DNA of 64,000 bases from Caprimulgus europaeus (lineage: Eukaryota > Chordata > Aves > Caprimulgiformes > Caprimulgidae), in assembly GCA_907165065.1 (NCBI GenBank), contig OU015541.1, positions 4,898,001 to 4,962,000 on the forward strand, read 5' to 3'. A model generated the notes under the pieces. That model had not been told where the DNA came from and did no database searches. It saw nothing but the letters and a program-made list of their open reading frames with translations. Every line of letters begins with the position of its first letter. Positions within the stretch are counted from its first letter, which is position 1. Below, piece by piece: positions 53,186 through 64,000 of the stretch. The position numbers were made by a program, and so were the translations under genes.

Positions 53186-55941
53186 GAAAAAATTCTATAT
53201 AAAGGTGTATTCTCCTTCTGAGAGATTTGTCCTTTTGGATAGAGTGAAAACATCATCCTTTACACACCTATTCAAAATTTAGGGTGTTTTTCTCTGCTGA
53301 TATTTTCACGATGTCTGAGCTGCTAGGAGCATATTCAGTAACTTATTTCATTTAAAATCATTTCACTAGAGCAGCCAAACAAACCATGATCTCAAAATGC
53401 ATAAGGCATAAGGCATAAGCTCTTGGCAGTGTGGTTTTTGTTTGGGGTGGGGGGTGTTTTTGGAGATTTTTGTTGGTTTGTTGGGTTTTCTTTTTAATAG
53501 GTTATTGTGAAGCATGTCTAAAATGCTCAAGAGAGAAATAGAGGAGTAGATAAATAGTACATTCCAGGTTGGGAAGTGGAATTAATTTTCTCCAGGTGCA
53601 GGACACGAGAGCTGATTATATAAAACACCATCAGCCAAATAAGATAGATGAGTAATGTCTCAGGCCATAGTGCAGGTTTTTTTCGAAGAGGTTGGTAGAA
53701 CTAGAGACCTTTGATGTGTTGGAATAAAGCCTAAACACATCCTAGAAGTGTGTTATGAGAGCAAGAGTGACAGAAATATAAATGGAACAGCAAGTTACTG
53801 AAAACAGCTTCTCCTATTTTTTGCTCCCAGGTTCTTCTTTCAGAAACAAGGGTTATTTAATCACTTTTCATCTCATATCACCCACAATAACACTGGAGCT
53901 TCCTGGCAACTTTCAACAAAGGATATAGTTCCTGAAAAAAGACACTAGTGACCCTGCTGAGGGTTACATGTAGGAAAAGCCTTCGTGTGAGGTCAGTTTT
54001 AGGCACCAAAGCATCCACACAGGAGAGACGCTCTGAGTGCCCTAAGGGAATAGTTTTCAGTCAGACTGACACTTCATTAGACAACAGAGGATCCAGTCTT
54101 AACTCATAAATCATAAACTGGATTTTTAACAGTTTAAGATCAAACTGAGGGCTGAAAATGCTGAAACTTATAGGAAAGCAGGCTTTGTTATCTTCTCTGT
54201 TGTTACAGTAGTAACACTCATTCTATTTCCAGAAGGATTAATTTGTGAGAAAGGCATCTGGCTCCTGCATTTGCTAAGGCAGAAGAACAGTGCTAGCTAA
54301 CAGAGTGAACTCAGACTAGATGGCAGAAAAGTGAAAAAACTGTAGAGAAAACAGACTGAAAAGTTAAAAAAAAAAGTTGCAACAAGCTCTACTCTCTCAC
54401 AAGAGAATGTAGGAAAGCACCAGCTCAGTGAGACAGGAGGAATGCCAGTTTTCCCAATCAGCCTGTGTTGTCTTCAAAGATACTTTCCTGGGCTAAAGAA
54501 GAGAGATACAGGATACATTTCTATTATGAGTTATGGCCCCTTCTTAAAACATTTTCATTCACACACAATATTCTAGATTTTTGAAGGATGCTTTTACTCG
54601 TTAAAATTATCTCTTTTACTTGGCTTCCTTTCAGTTTATTCTTCTGGTTGAATTACAGCAGAAAATGTACACCGTAACTAAGATGTCTATTCGCTATCTA
54701 TCTTGACAGCTGCTGTTCACATACCCTATGTTTGCCTTAAGAAAATACACATCTGATCATGTCATCTGTTAAGTTAACCACTACTGCGAGGGTTCAAGTA
54801 AACTAGCCCAAGGCATTGGCTGATATTTGCTCCCATTTCAGATCTAGCAGAGTCAAGGTTTTAGTGGGGATGTAATTTTCTTGTATCACACCATTCAATT
54901 CTGAATTAGTATCAGGAGTTTACAGTAAAGTTGTGTGCTCTTCAGGACCTCTGTTGTGCTCCTAAATGTAGGGGATCCCCAGATGACAGTAAGTCCACTG
55001 ATGTTCCTCACTTGCAGGAAGAAGTGTTACAGGTTGCTGGGTTCTCTAATCTCGTATGTGAAATCTGAAGTGATCTGTGTAATTTATCTGAGTTCTGATT
55101 TTTCCATTCATTTTCTTGAGGTAAACAAGAAACTAGACATTTAAAACTCATGGTGAACAAGTGGAGAATTTGTAGAGTGAAATGCTAGGCTCCATTTTCT
55201 TTTTTCTAAAGCTTTCCCTGCATAGTTAGTGTTCTGCTAGGAGTGCTTACTCTCTGCTTCTAGGCATTGTAACATAGAGCAAAGTCAAATGAGCAACGGT
55301 TATGGAAGCAAACATTAAGTTAAGCTGAACGGCTTTATCTGAAAACAAAATGCTTTTCTCCTTGAAACCTCTGAAATCCCAGAAAGCTGCTACACACTCT
55401 ACATAGTTGCTATTTATTTTTTTTAAATACCCATCATAGGTAACTGAAAGCATTTTAACTCAGGAGGCTGAGGTATTCTGGCTTAGACAGTTACTTCTTG
55501 CAAAGCCATCTCATCACATCTTTTACATGGCAAGACCTGGAAATAGGGAAGTGCATAATTCTTTTGTAAGATAGTAGCGAACCTTTCTGTTGAGAATGTT
55601 CACTCTGTCTAGATATTCCACACAGATTCATACAATTCATGATGAAAGAATTAAAAAGTACTTGCAGGAGCCAAGAAACTCTCTTGGAGACTGATTTCTA
55701 CTAATGTTTTGCCCGAGTTCCCCCAAGAAAGCAGGGCTGGTTCTAGATGCTGAGCAAACTGGGCCAAAGCACCAACACTTGTGTATGTTATTTGAAGTCA
55801 GACAGAAGATTGACCCTGAATATTTTATTTGATGTTCACATGTGTTCATTCAACCACTCTTTGCTTTGCTTCCAGCCTGTCTCAAGCTTCAAGGCTGGGC
55901 AAGTACGCTCTCCCTAAATAGCATCTTCTGCTGTCCCTGTC

Positions 55942-56006
55942 AGGCACACTGTCCTAGACTAGATGGACCACAGTTCTGACCCAGTAGAGCATTTCTTATG
56001 TTCTTG
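55942..56006 (+). mobile_element. CR1-like / CR1-tailed SINE 3' end, ancient
   Basis: CTAGACTAGATGGACCACAG, TTCTGACCCAGTAGAGCA and TTTCTTATGTTCTTG follow the well-known sauropsid tail pattern (GGACTAGATGGGCC, TGGTCTGACCCAGTATGGC, TTCTTATGTTCTTATG) carried by some reptilian CR1 lineages and the SINEs that borrow their 3' ends. It is distinct from the ATTCTGTG-type CR1 copies elsewhere in the window. I cannot say whether the source was a LINE or a SINE. Confidence 0.7.
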
Positions 56007-59000
56007 TAAGGATAAAAAACAAACCTTGGTGCAGGCTGTTTTGTTAAGAGGTAGGATGCAGAATTCTGAATGAAACGTGACAGACATTCACAACAGATCA
56101 ATATGGGCAAGGCATAGGAAGACTGCATGGCCCGAGGGACGCAGCAGCCCTCAAAGGTTGAAGGCTTCACTGGTTTGATGTAATGCAGTGATCTATGTCC
56201 AGTTGCTGATTATGCAGCAACACAACAGTTTAAGTATGTTAAAAAAAAATTAGGATGAGGAAGTTAACACATGAACTGTCTCTTCATTGTATGCAACAAG
56301 CATGAAGGGCTTTATGCATAAGGACATGCCTGCTTTAGTTGTAATCACAGGTCCACATGCATGAACCATGTGTGGTTACAGCATATTACTGTACTACAGA
56401 GAGCAAGATAAGATACCCTTTGATTAAGATCATCTTACTGAAATATTTATGCAGACTCAAGCATGAAACTATTGACCCACATCAAGTAGTTATATGATGT
56501 GCTCTCTAGGGCATGTATAAATTGTGTATACATTAGACCATAAATCAACTTGAATTTCAAACAAAAGCGTGGAGTGGGATTTAATGGGCAAAAAGAATCC
56601 ATTGTATTAGTATACAAACTCTAGCTACATTTAGAAGCAAAATAAAGGTATCACATTTAGCTTTACTTATTCTGTGGTATTTATAGGTCTGACCTGCTTA
56701 GAGAACCCAAGGTAATTAATTCTATGTATTAAATTTTAAAAATACAAACCCACAAATTTTGTTTAAAATGCCATAATATTATAAATAAATAAATAGTGCA
56801 GCCCATTTGTTACAGCACAAATTGGGCAGTCTTGAAATAGAGTTCCAAAACTAAAGATTGTGAAAGATTAATACTGTTACTTAACTACTCACTAAAATAA
56901 GCAGTTAGGTTTCCAGATAAACATGACTCCAAGCTTTATGTAACTCATTACATTTTCAAAATGTGGTGCAAACATTAATTGACTGAATAATCTTAAACCA
57001 CCTTCATTCATAGCTAAAGTCAGAAGGTTTTTTATTATTTGACAGACATACGAGTTTATCTTAATTGCACAGAGAAGCAACTCAGTGTGCACAAATTATT
57101 AGGTGTGCAAAGCCCGAGTTCTTGTACTTAATGTATGTAATCAAATTTGGAGTTTACTTTTGTTTTAAAATAAAGCCTGTTACATTAAAGAGCAAGATAA
57201 GGCAGGGTTTCAGTACTCCTTAGACTAGACACATTTCCATTCTGTTCAAGTGCCCATTCTGTCTAACTACTGATCTCTCTTCTCTTTTCTTTTTTTTCTT
57301 TCTTTAAATTCTACTGTTACTGAAACTGGTGTATATTTACCTGCCTGAAGCTGGGCAGGAAGGTGTGAACTAATAGATAATTTTTTTATTTAACTTTTCT
57401 CTGTCAAGTTCCAACTACCTCCACTTCATATCAAAAAAGGTCATTAGAAGGTAAATTAATTGCAAAGAGGAAGAAGTACTAAAAGGTAATTAGAAATCCC
57501 TGTCCATCTTTCATAAAAAACCCCGTGGTTTCCCTTTTTTTCCTATTAGCTGAAACAATATTCAGCATACAGTCTGAATCTCTGAAGATTTTTAACCGAT
57601 AAAAATTATTGTTCTAAATCTCCAAGCGAGAGACCAGACTTGCCTGTGATCTTAAATCAACTGTCCCAGTGTAACATTATGCAAAGAGCAGAGTTTCAGA
57701 ATATTTTTTCCCTTAATTCACCAAGTTTCCAACGTGTAGTTGCCTAACCTGTTTTCTCCATTATTAGTAACATGAAACACTGGAAGCTGTGGAACAAGAA
57801 ACTGCAGCTACATTTTTTAAAATAAATAAATAAATTGAAGTTCTCTAACCTTACAATGAGAACAGATCTCCTTTCTATACAGAATGTATTTTCTCCTCCT
57901 TTCCAATTTTTTCCATGAGTGGACTAGCAGACTCTGACACACCTGGAACACAGGCAGCACTGATCCCAGGAGCAGTACTGCTGTGAACAATTTCTGGGGA
58001 TAAGATACGGGACTGAGCCGTACAAAATCCAGAGACAACTTCCACTGGTGCCACTGGCTTCTGACAAAAACTCAGGCAAGGCAGTTGATTACAGCTCAAT
58101 TCCCCTTATGTAAAATATAAGAAACACTTCAGTTTTTCGCTCTTTTCTGTCTTTTTCAAATTAGATTGCAAACTACTTAAAGTGGGAGCAGTTTCTCTTT
58201 ACATGCTGCACAGCAAGTGGCACAATCATGCATTATTTCAGATACAGCCCATAGGTATTTCTCAGAGTAGACATCTGTGTTTGGAGAATCTGAGCTTGAA
58301 TCTTTTTTGTAATCCGTGATAATTCTTTTACAGTGCATGAAAACATCTGAAGAGTTAAGGAGGGAAATAGAAATGCCCTTTGTAGAGAGTATAAGACCTG
58401 TAGTATTTCTCTGTGTGATGTAGGAGATAATGTAATTCTGAAAAAGACCTTTTTTCACTCATATAGTTTGCTTTGATGATTGTATATCTAAGACCTAACT
58501 ATTTCTTAAATAAGATGTAAATGCATTATTTAGATATCAATATAATTTTTTTAAAAAAAATCAATCCTGCAACGTTTGCACAGTGTGCAATGTCATCTCT
58601 GCTGCTTTTAATGCCAAAGTATAGCTGCTACAACCAACATAAGTGTGAAGAAAGGACTTGTGTGCACATAATTAGGTTCTTTCTGGTGCATGAAAGAGGA
58701 TTCCTAGGAACTTGGGGAGATATAATATCCAGGACATTCTAGAACTAATAAATTAATTCTGATTCAACAAGGGATAATAGAAACTGTTGGATCAGTTAAC
58801 TAGTGAAAAAGCTTTTCACTGACAAGTGATAGACTACCTACTCTAACCCTGACATCCAAGTTTAGACCCAATCCTTTATGTGTCCCAAGGGTTTTGCTAG
58901 TAGCACTGAGAATAAGAAACCATCTGGAATATCAGAGCAGCGGTGCATTGGGGCTCTGTAACACAGGAGCAGGGTGCACATTCGCACTGTGTGACATCCC

Positions 59001-60067
59001 TCCTGCATTTCCAAGTGAGATTCTATCCAATCTTGCCTCTCAGAAGAAAATTACCTTAAAGCTAGGAGGAAAACAGGACCTTCAGTTATTACTCAAAGAT
59101 GCAGAAGTGATTACAGATGCAAAAAGGTTCATAAAACAACACCAAGTATTTCCAATATTATGACCTCACTCTTATAAATCCAGTCTAGGTTATGATGGTG
59201 TATAATCAGTATTTCCAATTCTTGGATAAAGAAGATAAAATGGTTTAAGTATCTTTTCAGCAACATTCAGACTACCTGCCAACTTGGGATTTAGGAGAAA
59301 AGAGAACCGTAAAACACTTTTTCCCACCATTAAAGGTTTCCATTTCATTTACAGAACTCTAATATTTGGCTAAATACAAGTCTCCAAACACTGGGAATAG
59401 TCAAACCTTGGAAAAGCCTAAAATCATGAATAGCATATTTATTAACTGATCTCATTTAACTGCTTCAGAGGTAACATTAAAACATAACTTCACCAAACTC
59501 TCTCTCTTGAGTCACAAAAATTAACCTAAATAGTTTCAGCAAGTAAAATACCGAGGCAACCAGCATAAAGCAGTTTGTGTTCAGCGTGTATCTCGTTGAG
59601 TAACCTGCAACATAACGGTACTACACCATTGTCACAAATCTAAACACGTGCAGTACCAAAGCCACGCATACACAGCAGTAGCATCTACATCTAGTAAGCC
59701 CCACTGAAGCAGCTTGCCCGGGTGCACTGTGTCCATTCTCCTCTCCAGAAGTGGAGAGGTTCCTCTGCCCTCCTGGAAAATGCTGAAGAGCTGCCATGCC
59801 CACGAGACGAGTCATACACCAGGGAGGAGGGCTGCTGGGGTAGGAAGAGATTCTCCACTGTCAGACAGAGGGGACAAAGGCAGTTGTGTGCATCCAGTGA
59901 AGTTTCTGTGCATCACAGGGACTTGGGGTCCAATTAGATCAAACCAGCAAGGGACTGGGGATTTGAGAAAGAAAAAGCCCTTCCCAAAGGCACAGTGGCC
60001 CATTTGTTAAAGAATAACATTGCAGTCCTTGGTAATATGCTGATGGTTTTTCTGGTGCTATGTGATT

Positions 60068-60088
60068 AAAATAAATAAATAAATAAAT
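60068..60088 (+). repeat. (AAAT)n microsatellite, about five units
   Basis: Uninterrupted AAAT units, likely variable between individuals. A shorter AAAT stretch lies at about 57820-57835. Confidence 0.9.
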
Positions 60089-62282
60089 CTAACTGTACCT
60101 TCCCACAAATAACAAATGTTTTGGGGAGCCTTATAGGGCTGAAATTTGGATTTTGGTGTAAAAGGAAACGGGCTGTTAAGTTGGAATGTAAATTAATATC
60201 CTGCATGTTTCTAGTCTCTACTGAGTATTCCTGCATACGCTCCCCATGGTATCATACATACAAGGGACTAAATACATGTGGAACAGTAAGTTTCTGCTGG
60301 GAGCCCTTTGGTTTGGCTTAGAACTGAAACATTATGACTTTCAGTGAGAGAACTTACAATATCACAAAGCTTCATATATATGCAAAAATAGAGTTAAGCC
60401 ATAAACTGGGGCAAAAGCACTTACTAGCTTATTTGATTTTGGTGATAAATTAATAGCCTTGGGAAAGGATGTAGGAGACCTGGTACACTTGTTTCAGAGT
60501 AATGTGATGCAGGGCAAACAAACTGTTAATGAAACAGAACAAGAAAATGAAATGGAAACCAAAATCTTTCTGGTGAAAAAAAAAAAACAAACCAACAACA
60601 AAAACATTTAATAGGTGGCCTGGCTGAAGTATTAGTATCAAATCTGAAAATTTATGCAACTAAAGGCATCACAGATAAGCCTAGAAGTCTCTGATTTAAG
60701 TTGCAGTGATCTAAATGACTGCAAGAGAATGAGAGCACCAGCCAACTCAAAGGCAGGGCATCAAGAGCATCTTTTTCTGTCCTGGCGCTCACTCTGCTAT
60801 CAATTTCCTTGTCTCTTAAGCACATGTTTTAAGTTAAGCACACAGTTACAAGATTTTCTGAATTATGGGCCTGGAATGAATAGATTTGCAGCAAAAATAA
60901 CCAGAGCAGATTCAGAAAGCTGGCACCAATTTATCTGCACTCCAATTGTACCCCTCCATCTTTGCCTTCTCTTTGTTCTTTACAAGCACCTGCAGCCCAA
61001 ACCTACTATACTCTACATTTAACATGCTTTTGAGTTCTCAGACCTCCCCTGCCAGTAGCTTCCAACATCATGCAGTTCACCAGCATAGTGTCCTGATGGC
61101 TCAGGAGGAGCACAGCTTTCCAATCCCTAACAAGCCTACTAACACTATGCACAAGAGTCAAACTGCACAAACTAGTTGAAGGAACAAGTAAGTCAGCAAC
61201 AAGTGTTAATTAAAATCTTTAGCAGCATAAATCAACCCTAAACAGTTATGAGAAATCAATGGTAGGCATATGAAGGGAGTGGCACAGTCTGTTCAGGCTA
61301 GGTCACAGCTTTAAAAAAGCCCTAGTATAGAGTATTCCTACACTTGTTTTGTTGTATTATGACTTTCCCTAAGCATTACTTAGGTGGCTGATGTCCTTAT
61401 ATTGCCTGAGAGGCTCTGCTGGGTTACAGGTCACCCTTCAGCCCAGAGGGACAGTGTAAAAGGAACATAACACTGCAGTTCTCTTCTTAGCATCCTAGAA
61501 TACTTACTAGAATGCTTCCTGCTACCAAACTTTTGAATTATGATAACTAGAAACAGTGGTGAAGGAGCATTAAGTTTGATGCAGTTGTTCTTTCCTTGAG
61601 TTAATTCAGTGAACAGTGCTGCTGATTACACATGGTATTAAAATTTCTTGAGCTATTTCCAGTATTCCCTACACGACAAATAGGAACTATATGTACCATT
61701 TAAATGCTGGAGGAAATTAGCTATTTGTCAGCAGAGCCTGCACAGATAACTCAAGTCCATATTTTCTTCTGAGTCCATGACTGTGATGTCTTAATTCATC
61801 ACTGTGAAGAGCTGATATTTAATTAAAGTTGCATGTGAAGGATCTAAATCAGTGAATTTGTACCTCTGGTTTAGAATAAAAAGCCATTAACTGCCTTTAG
61901 TCTAGTTTACTGAAAACCTTGTTTATCTTATTTCCTACAGGAACATTTAATAAGATCATAGTGGCATGTGTTAATTTTTTTAAGTTTTTTTACCTGTGAT
62001 AAAATTCACTGTAGTCTGCAAAGATTACATCTGTTTTAGTAAATCAAGGTTATAAAATAGCTTTTCATTTCAACACTGAATGCTTTGTGAGGAAAAGCAC
62101 ACTAGATAAGAAGCTTTATCATGAAGCCCTGATTGTTCAAAGCTTGGAGTAATTGCAGCTTCTGCGGGCATCAGTCAGGATTGCGAGCATCCAGAATGTC
62201 TCAAAAATCAACATCTAAGGCTACTTGAACCAGCCAGTTACTCAGTTATTCTGTGCTCTTGCTGGAAGAGGGAGTCCTCTCT

Positions 62283-62345
62283 AAAAAAAGGCAACAAACA
62301 AACAACAAAAAAGCAAACAAACAATCAAAAGCCCAAAAAACAAAC
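62283..62345 (+). repeat. A/C low-complexity stretch
   Basis: The plus strand is almost free of T and G, made of CAAA/CAACAAA units broken by GC. A similar but shorter stretch lies at about 60576-60608. Such tracts are common in avian introns. Confidence 0.8.
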
Positions 62346-64000
62346 TTCAGCTTTGTTCTCACATGGGAAACTCACTTTGAGATTTGACCTCAAGCAATAG
62401 TTCATCAAAAAAGAAGTGAATACTTGCTATCTGCAATCTGTTCATCCTGAGTTCCTTGCATGTGATGTTTACATTATTCAGTATCAGTTAAAAAGAGATT
62501 ATATGATCCAGTCATAAAATAGTTATGACTAGTTAATAGTTCCACCAGTTTGGAACTTATGCAAGACAGCCAGCAAGTCTTGTAACCATACAGTGCATAG
62601 TCAATACTACTCTTAAGCTGATGTTTCAAGAGAGAAAGGAAAATGAAGCACTGCATCACATCATTTTCTTAGGTAAATACATGAAAAGCTATATGCTGCC
62701 ACCTCTACGGTTTTGGCTACATCACTGAAATTTCCTCTATAAAGCTGGGCTGAAAAACAAAAAACCCACTGTAACTGTAAAGGTCAAGAAAAGGAATATA
62801 AATTATGTCTTTAAACAAACCCATATTAACACTAGAAAAATCTTTAGAATATAGGCTGGCTTCATCTATTAGATTTTCTACCCTGATATACTTTCCTACA
62901 TGGCCAAATGAATCGGTGCAGGATAATCCTTGACCACATCATGCATTCAAGAAAATGTTGCCAAACAAGTGTGCGTCTGCAGTAGGAATCTCGTATCCTT
63001 CAAATGCCACATCAAAGTAGGAATGTTTTTGTAGTGATCCTTCAATTATATCCATAAATTGTTATTGGTTTATTTGTCTGTAAAATTTAAATGCATGACT
63101 TAAATGTTAATGGAAATTAATTTAGGTTTTAAATTAAGAATCCTACATGTTCAAACTTACTTCTCTACATGGTTTGTCTGCGAGCAGGGCTGGGATGTAC
63201 ACACAAACTTTGTATCATTTAGTGCTCCTAAGGCTTTCTTTTCACTTAGAGTCCATAGATGGCTATGTTGGTATCATAATGATAAAATTATTTCCCACAA
63301 TAACAATGTAAGATAAATTACAATTATGTCATCTAGCATACATAATTCTTACAATTGTATTTCTGTCTTTTGAGTAGCCATCGTATGAAGTTGCTCATAG
63401 TAAGCGATGACTTACAACACTGAAGGGTAATTAAGTCATTTATGTTCATTGTATTATCATTTTGAAGCATACAGATGTTCAACACTATTTGATAAACAAA
63501 TTTATAAACCTGAAATGCTTACCATATGTGCTAACTCTATTACAAACTATTTATACCTACCTGGACAAAAACCATATGTATTTATCACCTTTTGTTTCTC
63601 CCCACATATTGTATGTATTACACAATACTATAAAATACATCTTTTCTTCCGTATCAGTATAGCTTCTGCCATGCAATGGGACACTGTCCCATCTGATGAA
63701 GTCTGTATTAGGGGGAAAAAATGCTACTTAGTATTGACAGTTCTTCCTCCTTACAAAAAGCATAATAATGTTTATCTTTGTCTTGATGTCAGACATGTTG
63801 TGTACTTTCTTTGTCGTATATTTCACAAAGGTCAAAATCATTAATTAGCAGAAAATGATATAGAGGAATTAAAACTGAGATTGCATATGCCTTCTTTTCA
63901 TTAGCCACTTCTGCTTCCAGAAATCAAATGGCAGAAACATACATTCCTCTTTCCGTCGAGATTGCCCCTTTGGGAGTGAGTCGAGCAGTTCATGTTAGAA

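Larger units (their letters stand above)
53186..64000. other. Distal non-coding stretch to the right edge, no genes seen
   Basis: No exon, CpG island or RNA gene could be supported. The locally GC-richest part (about 59.70-60.00 kb) has open frames on both strands and a 7-bp hairpin (CCTCTCC/GGAGAGG at 59740-59759), but no family resemblance. The missing PHACTR3 first exon is not recognisable here, so it presumably lies beyond the edge. Confidence 0.55.

Noticed and set aside
58894-59163. 89-codon plus-strand frame with a Lys/Leu-rich, helix-like C-terminal half
   Set aside because: It looked more protein-like than most, but I could not match it to any family and found no flanking splice sites or retroposition marks such as a poly(A) tail.
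63449-63844. 131-codon plus-strand open frame near the right edge
   Set aside because: The peptide is rich in Tyr, Phe, Ile and Cys, as expected from translating AT-rich intron. A second frame on the same strand is open over half of it.
1-64000. Endogenous retrovirus, other virus-like element, CRISPR array or bacterial-type operon
   Set aside because: I saw no paired long terminal repeats, no gag/pol-like frames, no regularly spaced repeats and no ribosome-binding-site-led gene clusters. The window is ordinary vertebrate intronic DNA.

Overview
This window is vertebrate, almost certainly avian, nuclear DNA. Two things point to this. First, three well-formed minus-strand exons encode PHACTR3 (phosphatase and actin regulator 3), with GT/AG splice sites and matching intron phases. 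Second, the few recognisable transposons are CR1 LINE 3' ends, one carrying the diagnostic ATTCTGTG terminal repeats, plus worn MIR-type SINE fragments. I saw no L1, Alu, or LTR element. Low repeat load with CR1 dominance is typical of birds; a non-avian sauropsid is less likely but not excluded.

Layout. At the left end (1-7052) three consecutive coding exons lie on the minus strand, so transcription runs right to left. Exon A (6891-7052) holds the N-terminal basic segment. Exon B (5930-6007) holds the first (N-terminal) RPEL actin-binding motif. Exon C (1660-1842) holds the start of the acidic, poorly conserved linker. The rest of the gene (later linker, C-terminal RPEL repeats, PP1-binding tail) lies beyond the left edge. 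The upstream first exon was not found. It is probably beyond the right edge, which would make 7053-64000 the very long first intron (or, for a promoter close to exon A, partly upstream intergenic DNA).

From 7053 to 64000 I find no coding exon I can defend. The open frames there are short, overlap on both strands, lack splice context and resemble no family I know. The region is AT-rich and CpG-poor, with homopolymer A/T tracts, an alternating-TA palindrome (about 37.2 kb), a long polypyrimidine tract (about 23.25 kb), two G-quadruplex-prone runs (42.29 kb and 53.08 kb), three CR1 or CR1-like tails (26.7, 40.97 and 55.95 kb) and two MIR-like fossils (23.83 and 29.73 kb). Several repeat-free blocks rich in POU/homeodomain-type motifs (about 40.4-40.7, 43.57, 44.4-44.6, 47.05-47.15 and 48.9-49.1 kb) look like candidate distal enhancers, but only alignment to other genomes can show that.

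I did not find a new biological system. The most useful checks are the missing PHACTR3 first exon, the possible internal start in exon A, and conservation of the candidate enhancer blocks.
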